Of a stretch of 64,000 bases of DNA, positions 32,492 to 42,553 are shown piece after piece; position 1 is the stretch's first letter, and every line of letters begins with the position of its first letter. The notes beneath the pieces are model-generated. The model saw only the letters and a list, made by a program, of their open reading frames with translations. It searched no databases and was not told the DNA's origin. The position numbers and the translations under genes are program-made. Source of the stretch: Enterobacter wuhouensis (GTDB lineage Bacteria; Pseudomonadota; Gammaproteobacteria; Enterobacterales; Enterobacteriaceae); the NCBI RefSeq assembly GCF_004331265.1, contig NZ_SJOO01000007.1, positions 62,001 to 126,000 on the forward strand. The letters run 5' to 3'.

Positions 32492-32776
32492 ATGAGTAAA
32501 TGCAGTGCTGATGAAACCCCGGTTTGCTGCTGTATGGATGTTGGCACCATCATGGACAACACCGATTGCACCGCCTCTTACAGCCGTGTGTTCCCTAACC
32601 GTGCTGAAGCAGAAGAAACGCTGGCCGCGCTGAGCAAACGCGCGCGCGATGTCGAATCCGATCCGTGTGACATCAAGTCCACCTTCACGGAAGTGGAAGG
32701 CGGCGTGCAGCTGGACATCGACTTTGTCTTCGCCTGCGAAGCTGAAACGCTGATTTTCCAGTTAGGCCTGCGTTAA
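32492..32776 (+). CDS. yfcZ: YfcZ, DUF406 family protein
   Basis: A 94-residue cytoplasmic protein of the YfcZ/YiiS family. The N-terminus is cysteine-rich (TPVCCCMDVGTIMDN) with further Cys residues at DPCD and FACEAE, and the last residues are LIFQLGLR. Function is unknown. The cysteines could bind a metal (inference). AGAGGAA lies 11 bases before the ATG. It sits between fadL and fadI as in E. coli and ends with a REP unit and a terminator. Confidence 0.9.
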   Translation: MSKCSADETPVCCCMDVGTIMDNTDCTASYSRVFPNRAEAEETLAALSKRARDVESDPCDIKSTFTEVEGGVQLDIDFVFACEAETLIFQLGLR

Positions 32777-32792
32777 TTTCTGCAGTCTGGTG

Positions 32793-32825
32793 CCCTCACC
32801 CCGACCCTCTCCCACGGGAGAGGGG
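32793..32825. repeat. REP-like element (CCCTCACCC type)
   Basis: CCCTCACC followed by an inverted CCCTCTCCC and GGGAGAGGG pair around a 2-base loop. The same unit recurs at 42507, 55171, 55218, 62520 and 62622. Confidence 0.75.
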
Positions 32826-32834
32826 CAAACACTA

Positions 32835-32862
32835 AAAACGGTAACCTACGGGTTACCGTTTT
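32835..32862 (+). terminator. Terminator of yfcZ
   Basis: A 12-bp perfect stem (AAAACGGTAACC with GGTTACCGTTTT) is closed by TACG and followed by a T-rich stretch. Confidence 0.85.
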
Positions 32863-32961
32863 GCTTTTACCTCGTGGCATTTTCTTTTTCTTCTCTGTGC
32901 CTTAGCTCGCACTTTTTCGTTTCCCCGATTGGCTGAATGTAAAAAAATGGTTAAGACTGTT

Positions 32962-32978
32962 ATCAGGTCAGACCACTT
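32962..32978. promoter_or_regulatory. FadR operator of fadIJ
   Basis: On the minus strand AAGTGGTCTGACCTGAT matches 14 of 16 fixed bases of the FadR consensus, the best of the FadR sites here. It lies 33 bases before the fadI start. Confidence 0.85.
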
Positions 32979-33010
32979 TATGTTTGCGCAAAATTTTACA
33001 GGGGAGCGTT

Positions 33011-34321
33011 ATGAGTCAGGCATTACCGCTTATCACCCGCCAGGGTGACCGCATTGCTATTGTCAGCGGGCTTCGCACGCCGTTTGCGCGTCAGGCGACA
33101 GCGTTTCACGGTATACCGGCTGTCGAACTTGGGAAGATGGTGGTAGGGGAGATGCTGGCGCGCAGCGAAATTCCCGCTGAGGTCATTGAACAGCTGGTTT
33201 TCGGCCAGGTGGTACAAATGCCGGAAGCGCCCAACATTGCGCGTGAAATCGTGCTCGGGACGGGAATGAATGTGCATACCGATGCCTACAGCGTCAGCCG
33301 CGCATGCGCCACCAGTTTCCAGGCGGTGGCTAACGTTGCCGAGAGCCTGATGGCAGGCACTATTCGTGCCGGGATTGCCGGCGGGGCCGACTCCTCCTCG
33401 GTACTGCCTATAGGTGTGAGCAAGAAGCTGGCGCGCATCCTGGTGGATGCCAATAAAGCCCGCACCACCGGTGCGAAGCTCAAGCTCTTCTCTCGCCTTC
33501 GCCTGCGCGACCTTTTGCCTGTTCCTCCCGCCGTAGCCGAATACTCCACCGGCCTGCGCATGGGCGACACCGCCGAGCAGATGGCGAAAACCTATGGCAT
33601 CACCCGCGAGCAGCAGGACGCGCTGGCGCACCGTTCGCACCAGCTTGCGGCAAAAGCCTGGTCGGAAGGTAAACTGACCGACGAGGTCATGACCGCCTAT
33701 ATCCCGCCCTATCGTGAACCGCTCTCAGAAGACAACAATATTCGCGGCGCCTCAACGCTGGCGGACTACGCCAAACTGCGCCCGGCGTTTGACCGCAAGC
33801 ACGGCACCGTGACGGCGGCCAACAGCACGCCGTTGACCGATGGGGCTGCTGCGGTGATCCTGATGACGGAGTCCCGCGCCAAAGAATTAGGGATTAAGCC
33901 TCTGGGGTATCTGCGCAGCTATGCCTTCACCGCTATTGATGTCTGGCAAGACATGCTGCTGGGACCGGCCTGGTCTACGCCGCTGGCGCTGGATCGCGCG
34001 GGGCTGACGCTTGCAGACTTAACGCTGATCGATATGCATGAAGCCTTTGCCGCGCAAACGCTGGCCAACGTGCAGCTGCTGGGCAGCGAACGTTTTGCCC
34101 GCGATGTGCTGGGGCGTGCGCATGCAACCGGCGAAGTGGATCAAAGCAAATTCAACGTGCTGGGCGGCTCAATTGCCTACGGCCATCCGTTCGCGGCGAC
34201 CGGCGCGCGTATGATTACGCAAACCTTACATGAGCTGCGTCGCCGAGGCGGCGGTTTTGGACTTGTCACCGCCTGTGCGGCGGGTGGGCTGGGCGCGGCA
34301 ATGGTTCTGGAGGCGGAATAA
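33011..34321 (+). CDS. fadI: 3-ketoacyl-CoA thiolase FadI
   Basis: The thiolase subunit of the FadIJ complex, cleaving 3-ketoacyl-CoA to acetyl-CoA, mainly in anaerobic or long-chain beta-oxidation. It has 436 residues. The nucleophile is Cys99 in [12 protein letters not shown]. The C-terminal acid/base Cys is in [16 protein letters not shown], and [14 protein letters not shown] and DMHEAFAAQ are also family motifs. I chose the ATG at 33011 with GGGAG 5 to 9 bases upstream. Its TAA overlaps the ATG of fadJ by one base, so translation is coupled. Confidence 0.96.
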   Translation: MSQALPLITRQGDRIAIVSGLRTPFARQATAFHGIPAVELGKMVVGEMLARSEIPAEVIEQLVFGQVVQMPEAPNIAREIVLGTGMNVHTDAYSVSRACATSFQAVANVAESLMAGTIRAGIAGGADSSSVLPIGVSKKLARILVDANKARTTGAKLKLFSRLRLRDLLPVPPAVAEYSTGLRMGDTAEQMAKTYGITREQQDALAHRSHQLAAKAWSEGKLTDEVMTAYIPPYREPLSEDNNIRGASTLADYAKLRPAFDRKHGTVTAANSTPLTDGAAAVILMTESRAKELGIKPLGYLRSYAFTAIDVWQDMLLGPAWSTPLALDRAGLTLADLTLIDMHEAFAAQTLANVQLLGSERFARDVLGRAHATGEVDQSKFNVLGGSIAYGHPFAATGARMITQTLHELRRRGGGFGLVTACAAGGLGAAMVLEAE

Positions 34322-36468
34322 TGGAAATGACATCTGCATTTAACCTGACGGTTCGCCTCGATAACGTCGCCGTTATGACCATTGATGTACCTGATGAAAA
34401 GATGAATACCCTGAAGGCCGAGTTCGGCGTTCAGGTGCGCGCGATGCTCAAGCAGATCCGCGAAAACAAAGCCATTCGTGGTCTGGTGTTTATTTCGGCC
34501 AAGCCGGACAACTTTATTGCCGGGGCGGATATCAACATGATCGCCCGCGCGCAAAGCGCACAGGAAGCCGAAGAGCTGGCGCGTCAGGGGCAGCAGGTGA
34601 TGGCCGAGATCCACGCGCTGTCGATCCCGGTTGTCGCCGCTATTCACGGTGCCTGTCTGGGCGGCGGCCTTGAGCTGGCGCTGGCCTGCCATAGCCGCAT
34701 CTGTACCGACGATGCAAAAACCGTTCTGGGCCTGCCGGAAGTGCAGTTAGGCCTGTTGCCGGGATCGGGGGGAACACAGCGCCTGCCGCGCCTGGTGGGC
34801 GTTAGCACCGCGCTGGAGATGATCTTAACCGGTAAGCAGCTGCGCCCCCGTCAGGCGCTGAAGGCGGGTCTGGTTGACGAGGTTGTTCCACACGCGATCT
34901 TACTTGAAGCCGCCGTTGAGCGGGCGCTGAAGGGACGTCAGACAAGACGCCCTCTGCCGGTGCGGGAGCGCGTCCTTGCCGGACCGCTGGGGCGGGCGCT
35001 GCTATTCAGCATGGTCGGCAAAAAAACCGAACAAAAAACCAGAGGTAACTATCCGGCGGCAAAACGCATTCTGGAGGTCATTGAAACCGGCCTGTCGCAG
35101 GGCAGCAGCAGCGGCTATGCCGCAGAAGCAAAAGCCTTTGGCGAGCTGGCAATGACGCCGCAGTCGCAGGCGCTGCGCAGTATTTTCTTTGCCAGTACCG
35201 AAGTGAAAAAAGATCCCGGCAGCGACGCGGAACCTGCGCCGCTGCATGCCGTCGGCGTGCTGGGGGGCGGGCTGATGGGCGGTGGGATAGCCTTCGTCAC
35301 CGCCAGTAAGGGCAAATTGCCGGTGCGTATCAAAGACATTAATCCTAAGGGAATCAACCACGCGCTGCAGTACAGCTGGCAAAACCTTGATCGGAAGGTC
35401 AAGCGCCGCCATATCAAGGCCAGCGAGCGTGATAAAACCCTGGCGACGATCACGGGCACGACGGACTACAGCGGTTTTGCACATCGCGATCTGGTGATTG
35501 AAGCGGTATTTGAGGATCTCGCGCTCAAGCAGCAGATGGTTGCGGAGGTCGAGCAGCACTGCGCGCCGCACACGATTTTTGCCTCAAACACCTCGTCATT
35601 GCCGATTGGCGATATCGCGGCGAAAGCCGTGCGGCCAGAACAGGTGATAGGCCTGCACTTCTTTAGCCCGGTGGAGAAAATGCCGCTGGTAGAGGTTATT
35701 CCTCACGCGACGACCAGCCCGCAAACCGTCGCCACCGTGGTGAAACTGGCCAAAAAACAGGGTAAGACACCGATCGTGGTGGCGGACAAAGCAGGCTTCT
35801 ACGTCAACCGCATACTGGCCCCCTATATCAACGAAGCCATGCGGCTGCTGACGGAAGGGGAGAAGATCGAGCACGTCGATGAGGCGCTGGTAAAGTTTGG
35901 TTTTCCCGTGGGGCCAATCCAACTTTTGGATGAGGTAGGAATAGACACCGGCACTAAAATTATACCTGTGCTGGAAGCGGCTTATGGCGATCGTTTTGCG
36001 CCGCCTGCAAACATTGTTTCCGCAATTTTGAAGGACGATCGCAAAGGCAGAAAAAATGAACGCGGTTTCTATCTTTACGCGGCAAAAGGGCGTAAAAGCA
36101 AGAAACAGGTCGACCCTTCGGTTTATGGGCTTATTCCGGTAGCCGGTCAGGGAAAACTGTCGGCAGTTCAGTGTGCTGAACGCTGCGTCATGATGATGCT
36201 TAACGAAGCGGCGCGCTGCTTTGGTGAGCAGGTGATCAAAAACGCACGCGACGGCGACATCGGCGCCGTGTTTGGTATTGGTTTCCCGCCGTTCCTTGGC
36301 GGTCCGTTCCGGTATATGGATACCCTCGGGGCGGGTGAAGTGGTTGCCATTTTGCAACGTCTTGCCGCGCAATACGGTTCACGGTTTACACCCTGTGACG
36401 AATTATTGCAGAGGGCGGAACGGGGTCAGACATTCTGGCCCGCAAGGGAAACTGATTTCGTAAACTGA
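34321..36468 (+). CDS. fadJ: FadJ, fatty acid oxidation multifunctional enzyme
   Basis: The alpha subunit of the anaerobic beta-oxidation complex, with enoyl-CoA hydratase, 3-hydroxyacyl-CoA dehydrogenase and epimerase activities. It has 715 residues. The N-terminal crotonase domain (about 1-190) holds [19 protein letters not shown] and [20 protein letters not shown]. The NAD-binding dehydrogenase domain begins at [14 protein letters not shown] (about 310) and includes ASNTSSLPI and [13 protein letters not shown]. Two C-terminal helical domains follow. It is co-transcribed with fadI under FadR control. Confidence 0.96.
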   Translation: MEMTSAFNLTVRLDNVAVMTIDVPDEKMNTLKAEFGVQVRAMLKQIRENKAIRGLVFISAKPDNFIAGADINMIARAQSAQEAEELARQGQQVMAEIHALSIPVVAAIHGACLGGGLELALACHSRICTDDAKTVLGLPEVQLGLLPGSGGTQRLPRLVGVSTALEMILTGKQLRPRQALKAGLVDEVVPHAILLEAAVERALKGRQTRRPLPVRERVLAGPLGRALLFSMVGKKTEQKTRGNYPAAKRILEVIETGLSQGSSSGYAAEAKAFGELAMTPQSQALRSIFFASTEVKKDPGSDAEPAPLHAVGVLGGGLMGGGIAFVTASKGKLPVRIKDINPKGINHALQYSWQNLDRKVKRRHIKASERDKTLATITGTTDYSGFAHRDLVIEAVFEDLALKQQMVAEVEQHCAPHTIFASNTSSLPIGDIAAKAVRPEQVIGLHFFSPVEKMPLVEVIPHATTSPQTVATVVKLAKKQGKTPIVVADKAGFYVNRILAPYINEAMRLLTEGEKIEHVDEALVKFGFPVGPIQLLDEVGIDTGTKIIPVLEAAYGDRFAPPANIVSAILKDDRKGRKNERGFYLYAAKGRKSKKQVDPSVYGLIPVAGQGKLSAVQCAERCVMMMLNEAARCFGEQVIKNARDGDIGAVFGIGFPPFLGGPFRYMDTLGAGEVVAILQRLAAQYGSRFTPCDELLQRAERGQTFWPARETDFVN

Positions 36469-36677
36469 AGTCAAAGAAGGGTAAATCCTGAGGTTATGGA
36501 ACCTGTTCTGGCGAAATTGTAAACAGAGATTGACTATACTTACGCCATTGAGGTAAAAAACAGCGTTTCATTCACCGAATGGATCAGGCACAATGCCCGG
36601 CCATCGGGTTTTCTACCTCAGAGCATTCATTGCGGGTAGTCAACGCCGGTGATTCTGGTTAACAAAAGCGGTGCAAT
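36469..36677. other. fadJ-sixA spacer
   Basis: A 209-base spacer with no clear fadJ terminator. It probably contains the sixA promoter. I see no operator that I can name. Confidence 0.35.
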
Positions 36678-37163
36678 ATGCAAGTTTTTATCATGCGTCA
36701 CGGCGACGCGGCACTCGATGCCGCCAGTGACTCAGTACGTCCTTTGACCGTCTGTGGCTGCGACGAATCTCGTCAGATGGCCACCTGGCTTAAAGGTCAA
36801 AAAGTGGATATCGAACGCGTTCTGGTGAGTCCGTTCCTGCGTGCAGAACAGACGCTGGATGTGGTAGGGGAGTGTATGAACCTGCCATCTGGCGTGGACG
36901 TTCTCCCTGAACTCACGCCGTGTGGCGATGTCGGCCTTGTCAGTGCCTATCTTCAGGCGCTGTGCAACGAAGGTGTTGCTTCCGCACTGGTCATTTCCCA
37001 CCTGCCGCTGGTCGGCTATCTGGTATCTGAGCTGTGCCCGGGCGAAACGCCGCCGATGTTCACGACCTCTGCCATTGCCAACGTCACACTCGACGAAACC
37101 GGCAAAGGGGTCTTCAACTGGCAAATGAGTCCGTGCAACCTGAAGATGGCTAAAGCTATCTGA
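36678..37163 (+). CDS. sixA: Phosphohistidine phosphatase SixA
   Basis: A histidine phosphatase of 161 residues with the RHG signature at the N-terminus (MRHGDAALD, catalytic His8) and a second histidine in VISHLPLVGYL. In E. coli it dephosphorylates the HPt domain of ArcB and the nitrogen phosphotransferase protein NPr. It is monocistronic and converges on smrB. Confidence 0.94.
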   Translation: MQVFIMRHGDAALDAASDSVRPLTVCGCDESRQMATWLKGQKVDIERVLVSPFLRAEQTLDVVGECMNLPSGVDVLPELTPCGDVGLVSAYLQALCNEGVASALVISHLPLVGYLVSELCPGETPPMFTTSAIANVTLDETGKGVFNWQMSPCNLKMAKAI

Positions 37164-37176
37164 CGTGACGTGCGAT

Positions 37177-37207
37177 ATGGCGGGGGGCAAAACGTGCGTC
37201 CCGCCAT
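37177..37207. terminator. Hairpin between sixA and smrB
   Basis: An 8-bp perfect stem (ATGGCGGG with CCCGCCAT) has a 15-base loop and no T-run. It lies between two convergent stops and probably protects 3' ends. Termination efficiency is uncertain. Confidence 0.45.
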
Positions 37208-37211
37208 GCTG

Positions 37212-37763
37212 TCAGGGCAATTCTGGCGGCTGCCACTCTTCTACCTCAATCAACACCAGCAATGCGGCATCTCCGCCGTACTCTTTGGGTGCCTGATGAA
37301 AAGCCATCACGTGCGGATGCTGGGCCAGCCAGAGCGGCGTTTGTTGCTTAAGAATATGTTTACCGTGGCCGTGCATCACGCAGGCGCAAAACACATGCTC
37401 GCGGCGGCAGGCGGCTATCAACGCACCCAGCTCCTGTTTGGCCTGCATTTGGGTTAACCCGTGCAAATCAAGAAACAGCTCCGGCGAATAATCGCCCCGG
37501 CGTAATTTTTTCAGCTCGAAGTGGCTGACGTCTTCACGCACGTATTTTACCGCCCCTTGGGTGTTCAGCAGCGGCTGAAATTCATCTGAAAAATAGTGGC
37601 TGTTATCCGCCTGTTCCTGCAGAAGCCGTTTCACCGGCACTTCGGTGATTTTCTTGCGCAGCGGGCGGTGGACGATGGTGTCCTGCTTGATTTGACGGGT
37701 GCCGGTCATAAGCTGCTGGAAGAGCGCCTGATCCTCCTCGCTGAGCGTGGTTTTCTTTTTCAT
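37212..37763 (-). CDS. smrB: Ribosome rescue endonuclease SmrB
   Basis: A Smr-domain nuclease of 183 residues that in E. coli binds collided ribosomes and cuts the mRNA between them, starting trans-translation. A helical N-terminal extension contacts the ribosome. The Smr domain (about 95-180) holds the motifs [12 protein letters not shown] and [12 protein letters not shown]. It is divergent from prmB and convergent with sixA. Confidence 0.94.
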   Translation of the reverse strand: MKKKTTLSEEDQALFQQLMTGTRQIKQDTIVHRPLRKKITEVPVKRLLQEQADNSHYFSDEFQPLLNTQGAVKYVREDVSHFELKKLRRGDYSPELFLDLHGLTQMQAKQELGALIAACRREHVFCACVMHGHGKHILKQQTPLWLAQHPHVMAFHQAPKEYGGDAALLVLIEVEEWQPPELP

Positions 37764-37908
37764 TGGTCTGTCTCATCTCTTATTTCCAATAGTGTACCTG
37801 ACTAAACGCATTTTTTAACCTCAAGCGGTACGCGTCATTGCTGATTTATCGGCGTCTTCGTGGCAAACTAGCCGCCGAAAATTATGCGAGCATGCCCTGG
37901 AGGAAAGA

Positions 37909-38841
37909 GTGGATAAAATTTTTGTCGATGAAGCAGTAAACGAGCTGCATACCATACAGGACATGTTGCGCTGGTCGGTTAGCCGCTTCAGCGCCGCCAA
38001 TATCTGGTACGGTCACGGCACCGATAACCCGTGGGATGAGGCCGTTCAGCTGGTGCTGCCGTCTCTATACCTGCCGCTGGACATTCCGGAAGACATGCGC
38101 AGCGCGCGCCTGACCTCCAGCGAAAAACACCGCATCGTTGAGCGCGTGATCCGCCGCGTGAACGAGCGCATTCCGGTCGCCTACCTGACCAACAAGGCCT
38201 GGTTCTGCGGCCACGAGTTCTACGTTGATGAACGCGTGCTGGTGCCGCGTTCGCCGATTGGTGAGCTGATCAACAACCAGTTCGACGGTTTGATTAACCA
38301 TCAGCCGCAGCACATCCTCGATATGTGTACCGGCAGCGGCTGCATCGCGATTGCCTGCGCATATGCCTTCCCGGAAGCAGAGGTGGACGCGGTTGATATT
38401 TCTACAGACGCGCTGGCGGTGACCGAGCACAACATTGAAGAACATGGCCTGATCCATCACGTGACGCCGATCCGTTCCGACCTGTTCCGCGACCTGCCTA
38501 CGCTGCAGTACGATCTGATCGTCACCAACCCGCCGTACGTGGATGCGGAAGACATGTCCGATCTGCCAAACGAATATCGTCACGAGCCGGAGCTGGGTCT
38601 GGCGTCGGGTTCCGACGGCCTGAAGCTCACCCGCCGTATTCTGGCCTGCGCGCCGGATTACCTGACCGACGACGGCGTTCTGATTTGTGAAGTGGGCAAC
38701 AGCATGGTACATCTGATAGAGCAGTACCCGGATGTGCCGTTCACCTGGCTTGAGTTCGACAACGGCGGTGACGGCGTCTTTATGCTGACCAAAGCGCAGC
38801 TTCTCGACGCGCGCGAACACTTCAGCATCTATAAAGATTAA
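37909..38841 (+). CDS. prmB: 50S ribosomal protein L3 glutamine methyltransferase PrmB
   Basis: This enzyme N5-methylates Gln150 of ribosomal protein L3 during assembly. It has 310 residues. The SAM-binding motif [18 protein letters not shown] is near 140-157, and the glutamine-binding NPPY motif is in [14 protein letters not shown]. The start is GTG, with the strong ribosome site GGAGGAAAGA directly upstream. The aroC start is 60 bases downstream after a small hairpin, suggesting the prmB-aroC-mepA-yfcA-epmC-yfcL run seen in E. coli. Confidence 0.95.
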   Translation: MDKIFVDEAVNELHTIQDMLRWSVSRFSAANIWYGHGTDNPWDEAVQLVLPSLYLPLDIPEDMRSARLTSSEKHRIVERVIRRVNERIPVAYLTNKAWFCGHEFYVDERVLVPRSPIGELINNQFDGLINHQPQHILDMCTGSGCIAIACAYAFPEAEVDAVDISTDALAVTEHNIEEHGLIHHVTPIRSDLFRDLPTLQYDLIVTNPPYVDAEDMSDLPNEYRHEPELGLASGSDGLKLTRRILACAPDYLTDDGVLICEVGNSMVHLIEQYPDVPFTWLEFDNGGDGVFMLTKAQLLDAREHFSIYKD

Positions 38842-38846
38842 TCCAG

Positions 38847-38863
38847 CGGGCTTCGGCCCGTTT
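38847..38863 (+). terminator. Weak hairpin prmB/aroC
   Basis: A 5-bp GC stem (CGGGC with GCCCG) with the stable TTCG tetraloop and only TTT after it. It is probably an attenuating or partial terminator inside the operon. Confidence 0.5.
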
Positions 38864-38901
38864 CACAACGCTCAAACACAAACAACAACAGCGGAGCCGT
38901 G

Positions 38902-39987
38902 ATGGCAGGAAACAGTATTGGACAATTATTCCGCGTGACCACCTTCGGTGAGTCGCACGGGCTGGCGCTGGGCTGCATCGTGGACGGCGTGCCGCCGGGC
39001 ATCGAGCTGACCGAAGCCGATTTACAGCACGACCTTGACCGTCGTCGCCCTGGGACCTCTCGCTACACCACGCAGCGTCGCGAGCCGGACCAGGTTAAAA
39101 TTCTCTCCGGCGTTTTTGAAGGCCGCACCACCGGGACCAGCATTGGTCTGCTGATTGAAAATACCGATCAGCGCTCCCAGGACTACGGCGCCATCAAAGA
39201 CGTCTTCCGTCCGGGCCACGCCGACTACACCTACGAACAGAAGTACGGCTTTCGCGACTATCGCGGCGGCGGGCGTTCTTCCGCGCGTGAAACCGCAATG
39301 CGCGTGGCGGCTGGGGCGATTGCCAAGAAATACCTGCAGCAAAAATTTGGCATCGTTATTCGCGGCTGCCTGACCCAGATGGGCGACATTCCGCTGGCGA
39401 TCAAAGACTGGGATCTGGTTGAACAAAACCCGTTCTTCTGCGCCGATGCCGACAAAATTGACGCGCTGGACGAGCTGATGCGCGGCCTGAAAAAAGAGGG
39501 CGACTCCATCGGTGCGAAAGTTACCGTGGTGGCCGACGGCGTCCCGGCGGGCTGGGGCGAGCCGGTATTTGACCGTCTCGACGCCGACATCGCCCACGCG
39601 CTGATGAGCATCAACGCGGTGAAGGGCGTAGAGATTGGCGACGGCTTTGACGTGGTTCAGCTTCGCGGCAGCCAGAATCGTGACGAAATCACGAAAGCGG
39701 GCTTCCAGAGCAACCATGCGGGCGGCATCCTGGGCGGGATCAGCAGCGGGCAGCAGATTATTGCCAACATCGCGCTGAAGCCAACCTCCAGCATCACCGT
39801 GCCGGGCCACACGATTAACCGCGATGGCGACGAAGTTGAGATGATCACCAAAGGACGTCACGATCCGTGCGTGGGGATCCGCGCGGTGCCGATCGCAGAA
39901 GCGATGCTGGCGATCGTGCTGATGGATCACTTCCTGCGCCAGCGCGCGCAGAATGCGGATGTGACGACCACCATTCCACGCTGGTAA
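38902..39987 (+). CDS. aroC: Chorismate synthase AroC
   Basis: The last enzyme of the shikimate pathway. It uses reduced FMN to convert 5-enolpyruvylshikimate-3-phosphate to chorismate. It has 361 residues. The family signatures are [16 protein letters not shown] near the N-terminus, [20 protein letters not shown], and [18 protein letters not shown] chose the ATG at 38902 with CGGAG 5 bases upstream. A GTG three bases earlier is in frame. mepA starts 2 bases after its stop. Confidence 0.97.
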   Translation: MAGNSIGQLFRVTTFGESHGLALGCIVDGVPPGIELTEADLQHDLDRRRPGTSRYTTQRREPDQVKILSGVFEGRTTGTSIGLLIENTDQRSQDYGAIKDVFRPGHADYTYEQKYGFRDYRGGGRSSARETAMRVAAGAIAKKYLQQKFGIVIRGCLTQMGDIPLAIKDWDLVEQNPFFCADADKIDALDELMRGLKKEGDSIGAKVTVVADGVPAGWGEPVFDRLDADIAHALMSINAVKGVEIGDGFDVVQLRGSQNRDEITKAGFQSNHAGGILGGISSGQQIIANIALKPTSSITVPGHTINRDGDEVEMITKGRHDPCVGIRAVPIAEAMLAIVLMDHFLRQRAQNADVTTTIPRW

Positions 39988-39989
39988 AC

Positions 39990-40814
39990 ATGAAAAAAAC
40001 CGCAATTGCTCTGCTGGCGCTGCTCGCCAGTGGAGCCAGTCTGGCCGCCACGCCGTGGCAAAAAATCACCCATCCGGTGGCGGGGAGCGCGCAGTCAATC
40101 GGCGCGTTCTCTAACGGCTGTATCGTCGGGGCGCAGGAGCTTCCGCTGCAGTCGGACACCTATCAGGTGATGCGCACCGACCAGCGTCGCTACTTTGGTC
40201 ACCCGGACCTGGTGCTATTTATTCAGCGTCTGGGTAATCAGGTGCATAACCTGGGGCTGGGGACGATGCTGATTGGCGATATGGGTATGCCTGCCGGGGG
40301 CCGCTTCAACGGCGGGCACGCCAGCCATCAGACCGGACTGGACGTGGATATCTTCCTGCAGCTGCCGAAAGCGCGCTGGAGTTCAGCACAGCTGCTGAAG
40401 CCGCAGGCGCTGGATCTGGTCGCTCGCGACGGTAAGCGCGTGGTGCCTTCGCTCTGGACGCGGGAGGTTTCCAGCATGATCAAGCTGGCGGCAGAGGATA
40501 ACGACGTCACGCGGATTTTCGTCAATCCGGCCATCAAGCAGCAGCTCTGCCTGGATGCGGGAACCGATCGCGACTGGCTGCGTAAAGTGCGCCCGTGGTT
40601 CCAGCATCGTGCACACATGCACGTCCGTCTGCGCTGTCCGGCCAACAGTCTTGAATGTGAAGATCAGCCGTTACCACCGCCTGGCGATGGCTGCGGCTAT
40701 GAGCTGCAAAGCTGGTTTGAACCAGCTAAGCCTGGAACCTCTAAGCCTGAGAAGAAGACACCGCCTCCGCTGCCGCCTTCCTGCCAGGCGCTACTGGATG
40801 AGCATGTACTTTAA
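39990..40814 (+). CDS. mepA: Penicillin-insensitive murein endopeptidase MepA
   Basis: A periplasmic zinc peptidase (M74, LAS group) that cuts D-alanyl-meso-diaminopimelate cross-links in peptidoglycan. It has 274 residues. The signal peptide (1-19) ends ASLAA. Zinc ligands are visible in [17 protein letters not shown] and in [12 protein letters not shown]. The C-terminus is proline- and lysine-rich ([17 protein letters not shown]). The ATG is 2 bases after the aroC stop, and the TAA overlaps the yfcA ATG. Confidence 0.95.
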   Translation: MKKTAIALLALLASGASLAATPWQKITHPVAGSAQSIGAFSNGCIVGAQELPLQSDTYQVMRTDQRRYFGHPDLVLFIQRLGNQVHNLGLGTMLIGDMGMPAGGRFNGGHASHQTGLDVDIFLQLPKARWSSAQLLKPQALDLVARDGKRVVPSLWTREVSSMIKLAAEDNDVTRIFVNPAIKQQLCLDAGTDRDWLRKVRPWFQHRAHMHVRLRCPANSLECEDQPLPPPGDGCGYELQSWFEPAKPGTSKPEKKTPPPLPPSCQALLDEHVL

Positions 40815-41623
40815 TGGATAATTTCGTCGATCTGTTTATGGTGTCGCCGTGGATGCTGGCGGCACTGTTTTTTGTTGCTATGTTAGCCGGTTTTATCGAT
40901 GCCCTGGCGGGTGGGGGCGGTTTGCTGACCGTTCCGGCACTGCTGGCGGTGGGGATGAGCCCTGCCCAGGCGCTCGCCACGAATAAACTTCAGGCCTGCG
41001 GAGGGTCGCTTTCCGCGTCGCTCTACTTCATTCGCCGCAAGGTGGTGAATCTTGCCGATCAGAAGCTGAATATTCTGATGACCTTTATCGGCTCTACCTC
41101 CGGCGCGCTGCTGGTCCAGCACGTACAGTCCGATATATTGCGCCAGATCCTGCCTATTTTGGTTATCTGTATTGGCCTCTACTTTTTGCTGATGCCGAAG
41201 CTCGGCGAAGAAGACCGCCAGCGCCGGCTGCACGGCCTGCCGTTCGCGCTGATTGCCGGTGGCTGCGTCGGTTTTTACGACGGTTTCTTTGGCCCGGGTG
41301 CGGGATCGTTTTACGCGCTGGCGTTCGTGACGCTGGCCGGGTTTAACCTCGCTAAATCCACCGCCCACGCCAAGGTGCTCAACGCCACGTCTAACGTTGG
41401 CGGCCTGCTGCTGTTTATCATTGGCGGTAAAGTCATCTGGGCCACCGGTTTTGTGATGATGGCAGGACAGTTTTTGGGCGCGCGCGCGGGCTCGCGTCTG
41501 GTATTGAGCAAGGGGCAAAAGCTGATCCGCCCGATGATTGTTATCGTCTCAGCGGTGATGAGCGCCAAACTTCTTTATGACAGCCATGGACAGGAGATCC
41601 TCACCTGGTTGGGGATGAACTAA
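40814..41623 (+). CDS. yfcA: YfcA, TauE/SafE family membrane protein
   Basis: A 269-residue inner membrane protein with about eight helices and the TSUP (TauE/SafE) signatures DALAGGGGLLTVPAL and GFYDGFFGPGAGSFYALAF. Family members export sulfite or other organosulfur anions. The substrate here is unknown. It is tightly coupled to mepA and epmC by one-base TAATG overlaps on both sides. Confidence 0.92.
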   Translation: MDNFVDLFMVSPWMLAALFFVAMLAGFIDALAGGGGLLTVPALLAVGMSPAQALATNKLQACGGSLSASLYFIRRKVVNLADQKLNILMTFIGSTSGALLVQHVQSDILRQILPILVICIGLYFLLMPKLGEEDRQRRLHGLPFALIAGGCVGFYDGFFGPGAGSFYALAFVTLAGFNLAKSTAHAKVLNATSNVGGLLLFIIGGKVIWATGFVMMAGQFLGARAGSRLVLSKGQKLIRPMIVIVSAVMSAKLLYDSHGQEILTWLGMN

Positions 41624-42168
41624 TGAACAGTACGCATAACTATGAACAGCTAATTGAGATTTTTGACGGCTGCTTTGCTGATGATTTTAATACCCGTCTG
41701 ATTAAAGGCGACGACGAACCGATCTATCTTCCCGCTGATGCCGAGGTTCCGTACAACCGAATCGTCTTCGCGCACGGCTTTTACGCCAGCGGATTGCACG
41801 AGATCTCGCACTGGTGCATCGCCGGAAAAGCGCGTCGCGAGCTGGTGGACTTTGGTTACTGGTACTGCCCGGACGGGCGTGATGCCGCGACGCAGGGCCA
41901 GTTCGAAGACGTGGAGGTGAAACCCCAGGCATTCGACTGGCTGTTCTGCGTAGCGGCGGGTTATCCGTTCAACGTCAGCTGCGACAACCTTGAAGGCGAC
42001 TTTGAGCCAGACCGTATCGTTTTCCAGCGCCGCGTGCACGCGCAGGTGATGGAATATCTTGAGAAGGGCATTCCGGAACGTCCGGCGCGCTTTATCAAGG
42101 CTTTGCAGAATTATTACCACACGCCGGAGATCACGGCGGAATGCTTCCCGTGGCCGGAAGATATTTAA
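41623..42168 (+). CDS. epmC: Elongation factor P hydroxylase EpmC
   Basis: This enzyme hydroxylates the beta-lysylated Lys34 of elongation factor P, the last step of EF-P modification. It has 181 residues. The probable iron-binding motif is [15 protein letters not shown] (about 63-77). The ATG overlaps the yfcA stop, and yfcL follows after 13 bases. Confidence 0.93.
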   Translation: MNSTHNYEQLIEIFDGCFADDFNTRLIKGDDEPIYLPADAEVPYNRIVFAHGFYASGLHEISHWCIAGKARRELVDFGYWYCPDGRDAATQGQFEDVEVKPQAFDWLFCVAAGYPFNVSCDNLEGDFEPDRIVFQRRVHAQVMEYLEKGIPERPARFIKALQNYYHTPEITAECFPWPEDI

Positions 42169-42181
42169 CAGAGGAAAGAAG

Positions 42182-42457
42182 ATGATCGCAGAATTTGAAT
42201 CGCGCATTCTGGCGTTAATTGATGACATGGTGGAACACGCCAGTGATGATGAGCTGTTCGCCAGCGGTTATCTGCGCGGTCACCTGACGCTCGCGGTAGC
42301 CGAGCTGGAAGCAGGTGACGATCACTCTGCCGACGCCGTGCACGCTGAAGTGACCCGCAGCCTCGAGAAAGCCATTCTGGCCGGGGAGCTCTCTCCGCGC
42401 GACCAGTCACTGGTGCTGGGCATGTGGGACACTTTGTTCCAGCAGGCTAAACGCTAA
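42182..42457 (+). CDS. yfcL: YfcL family protein
   Basis: A 91-residue acidic cytoplasmic protein, mostly helical, with [16 protein letters not shown] and [17 protein letters not shown]. The family has no assigned role. I chose the ATG at 42182 with GAGGAAAG 4 to 11 bases upstream. It is the last gene of the prmB-to-yfcL run and is followed by REP elements. Confidence 0.9.
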   Translation: MIAEFESRILALIDDMVEHASDDELFASGYLRGHLTLAVAELEAGDDHSADAVHAEVTRSLEKAILAGELSPRDQSLVLGMWDTLFQQAKR

Positions 42458-42470
42458 GTCATCGCTTTTC

Positions 42471-42500
42471 GCCCGGTGGCGCTGCGCTTAACGGGCCTAC
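42471..42500. repeat. REP element (GCCGGRTGGCGCTGCGCTTA type)
   Basis: GCCCGGTGGCGCTGCGCTTA followed by ACGGGCCTAC: the classic enterobacterial REP core, able to fold CCCGG/GGGC arms. It is paired with the next unit of another class. Confidence 0.8.
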
Positions 42501-42506
42501 GAATAT

Positions 42507-42540
42507 CCCCTCTCCCTGTGGGAGAGGGTTAGGGTGAGGG
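42507..42540. repeat. REP-like element (CCCTCTCCC type)
   Basis: CCCTCTCCC, TGT, GGGAGAGGG, then TTAGGGTGAGGG. It is the reverse complement of the CCCTCACCC-type unit at 32793 and sits at the 3' ends of convergent yfcL and mnmC. Confidence 0.8.
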
Positions 42541-42553
42541 CGCCAGCCGCACC

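Noticed and set aside
39022..40005. 327-codon open frame opposite aroC
   Set aside because: Shadow frame. aroC is unambiguous, and no ribosome site or family feature supports the antisense frame.
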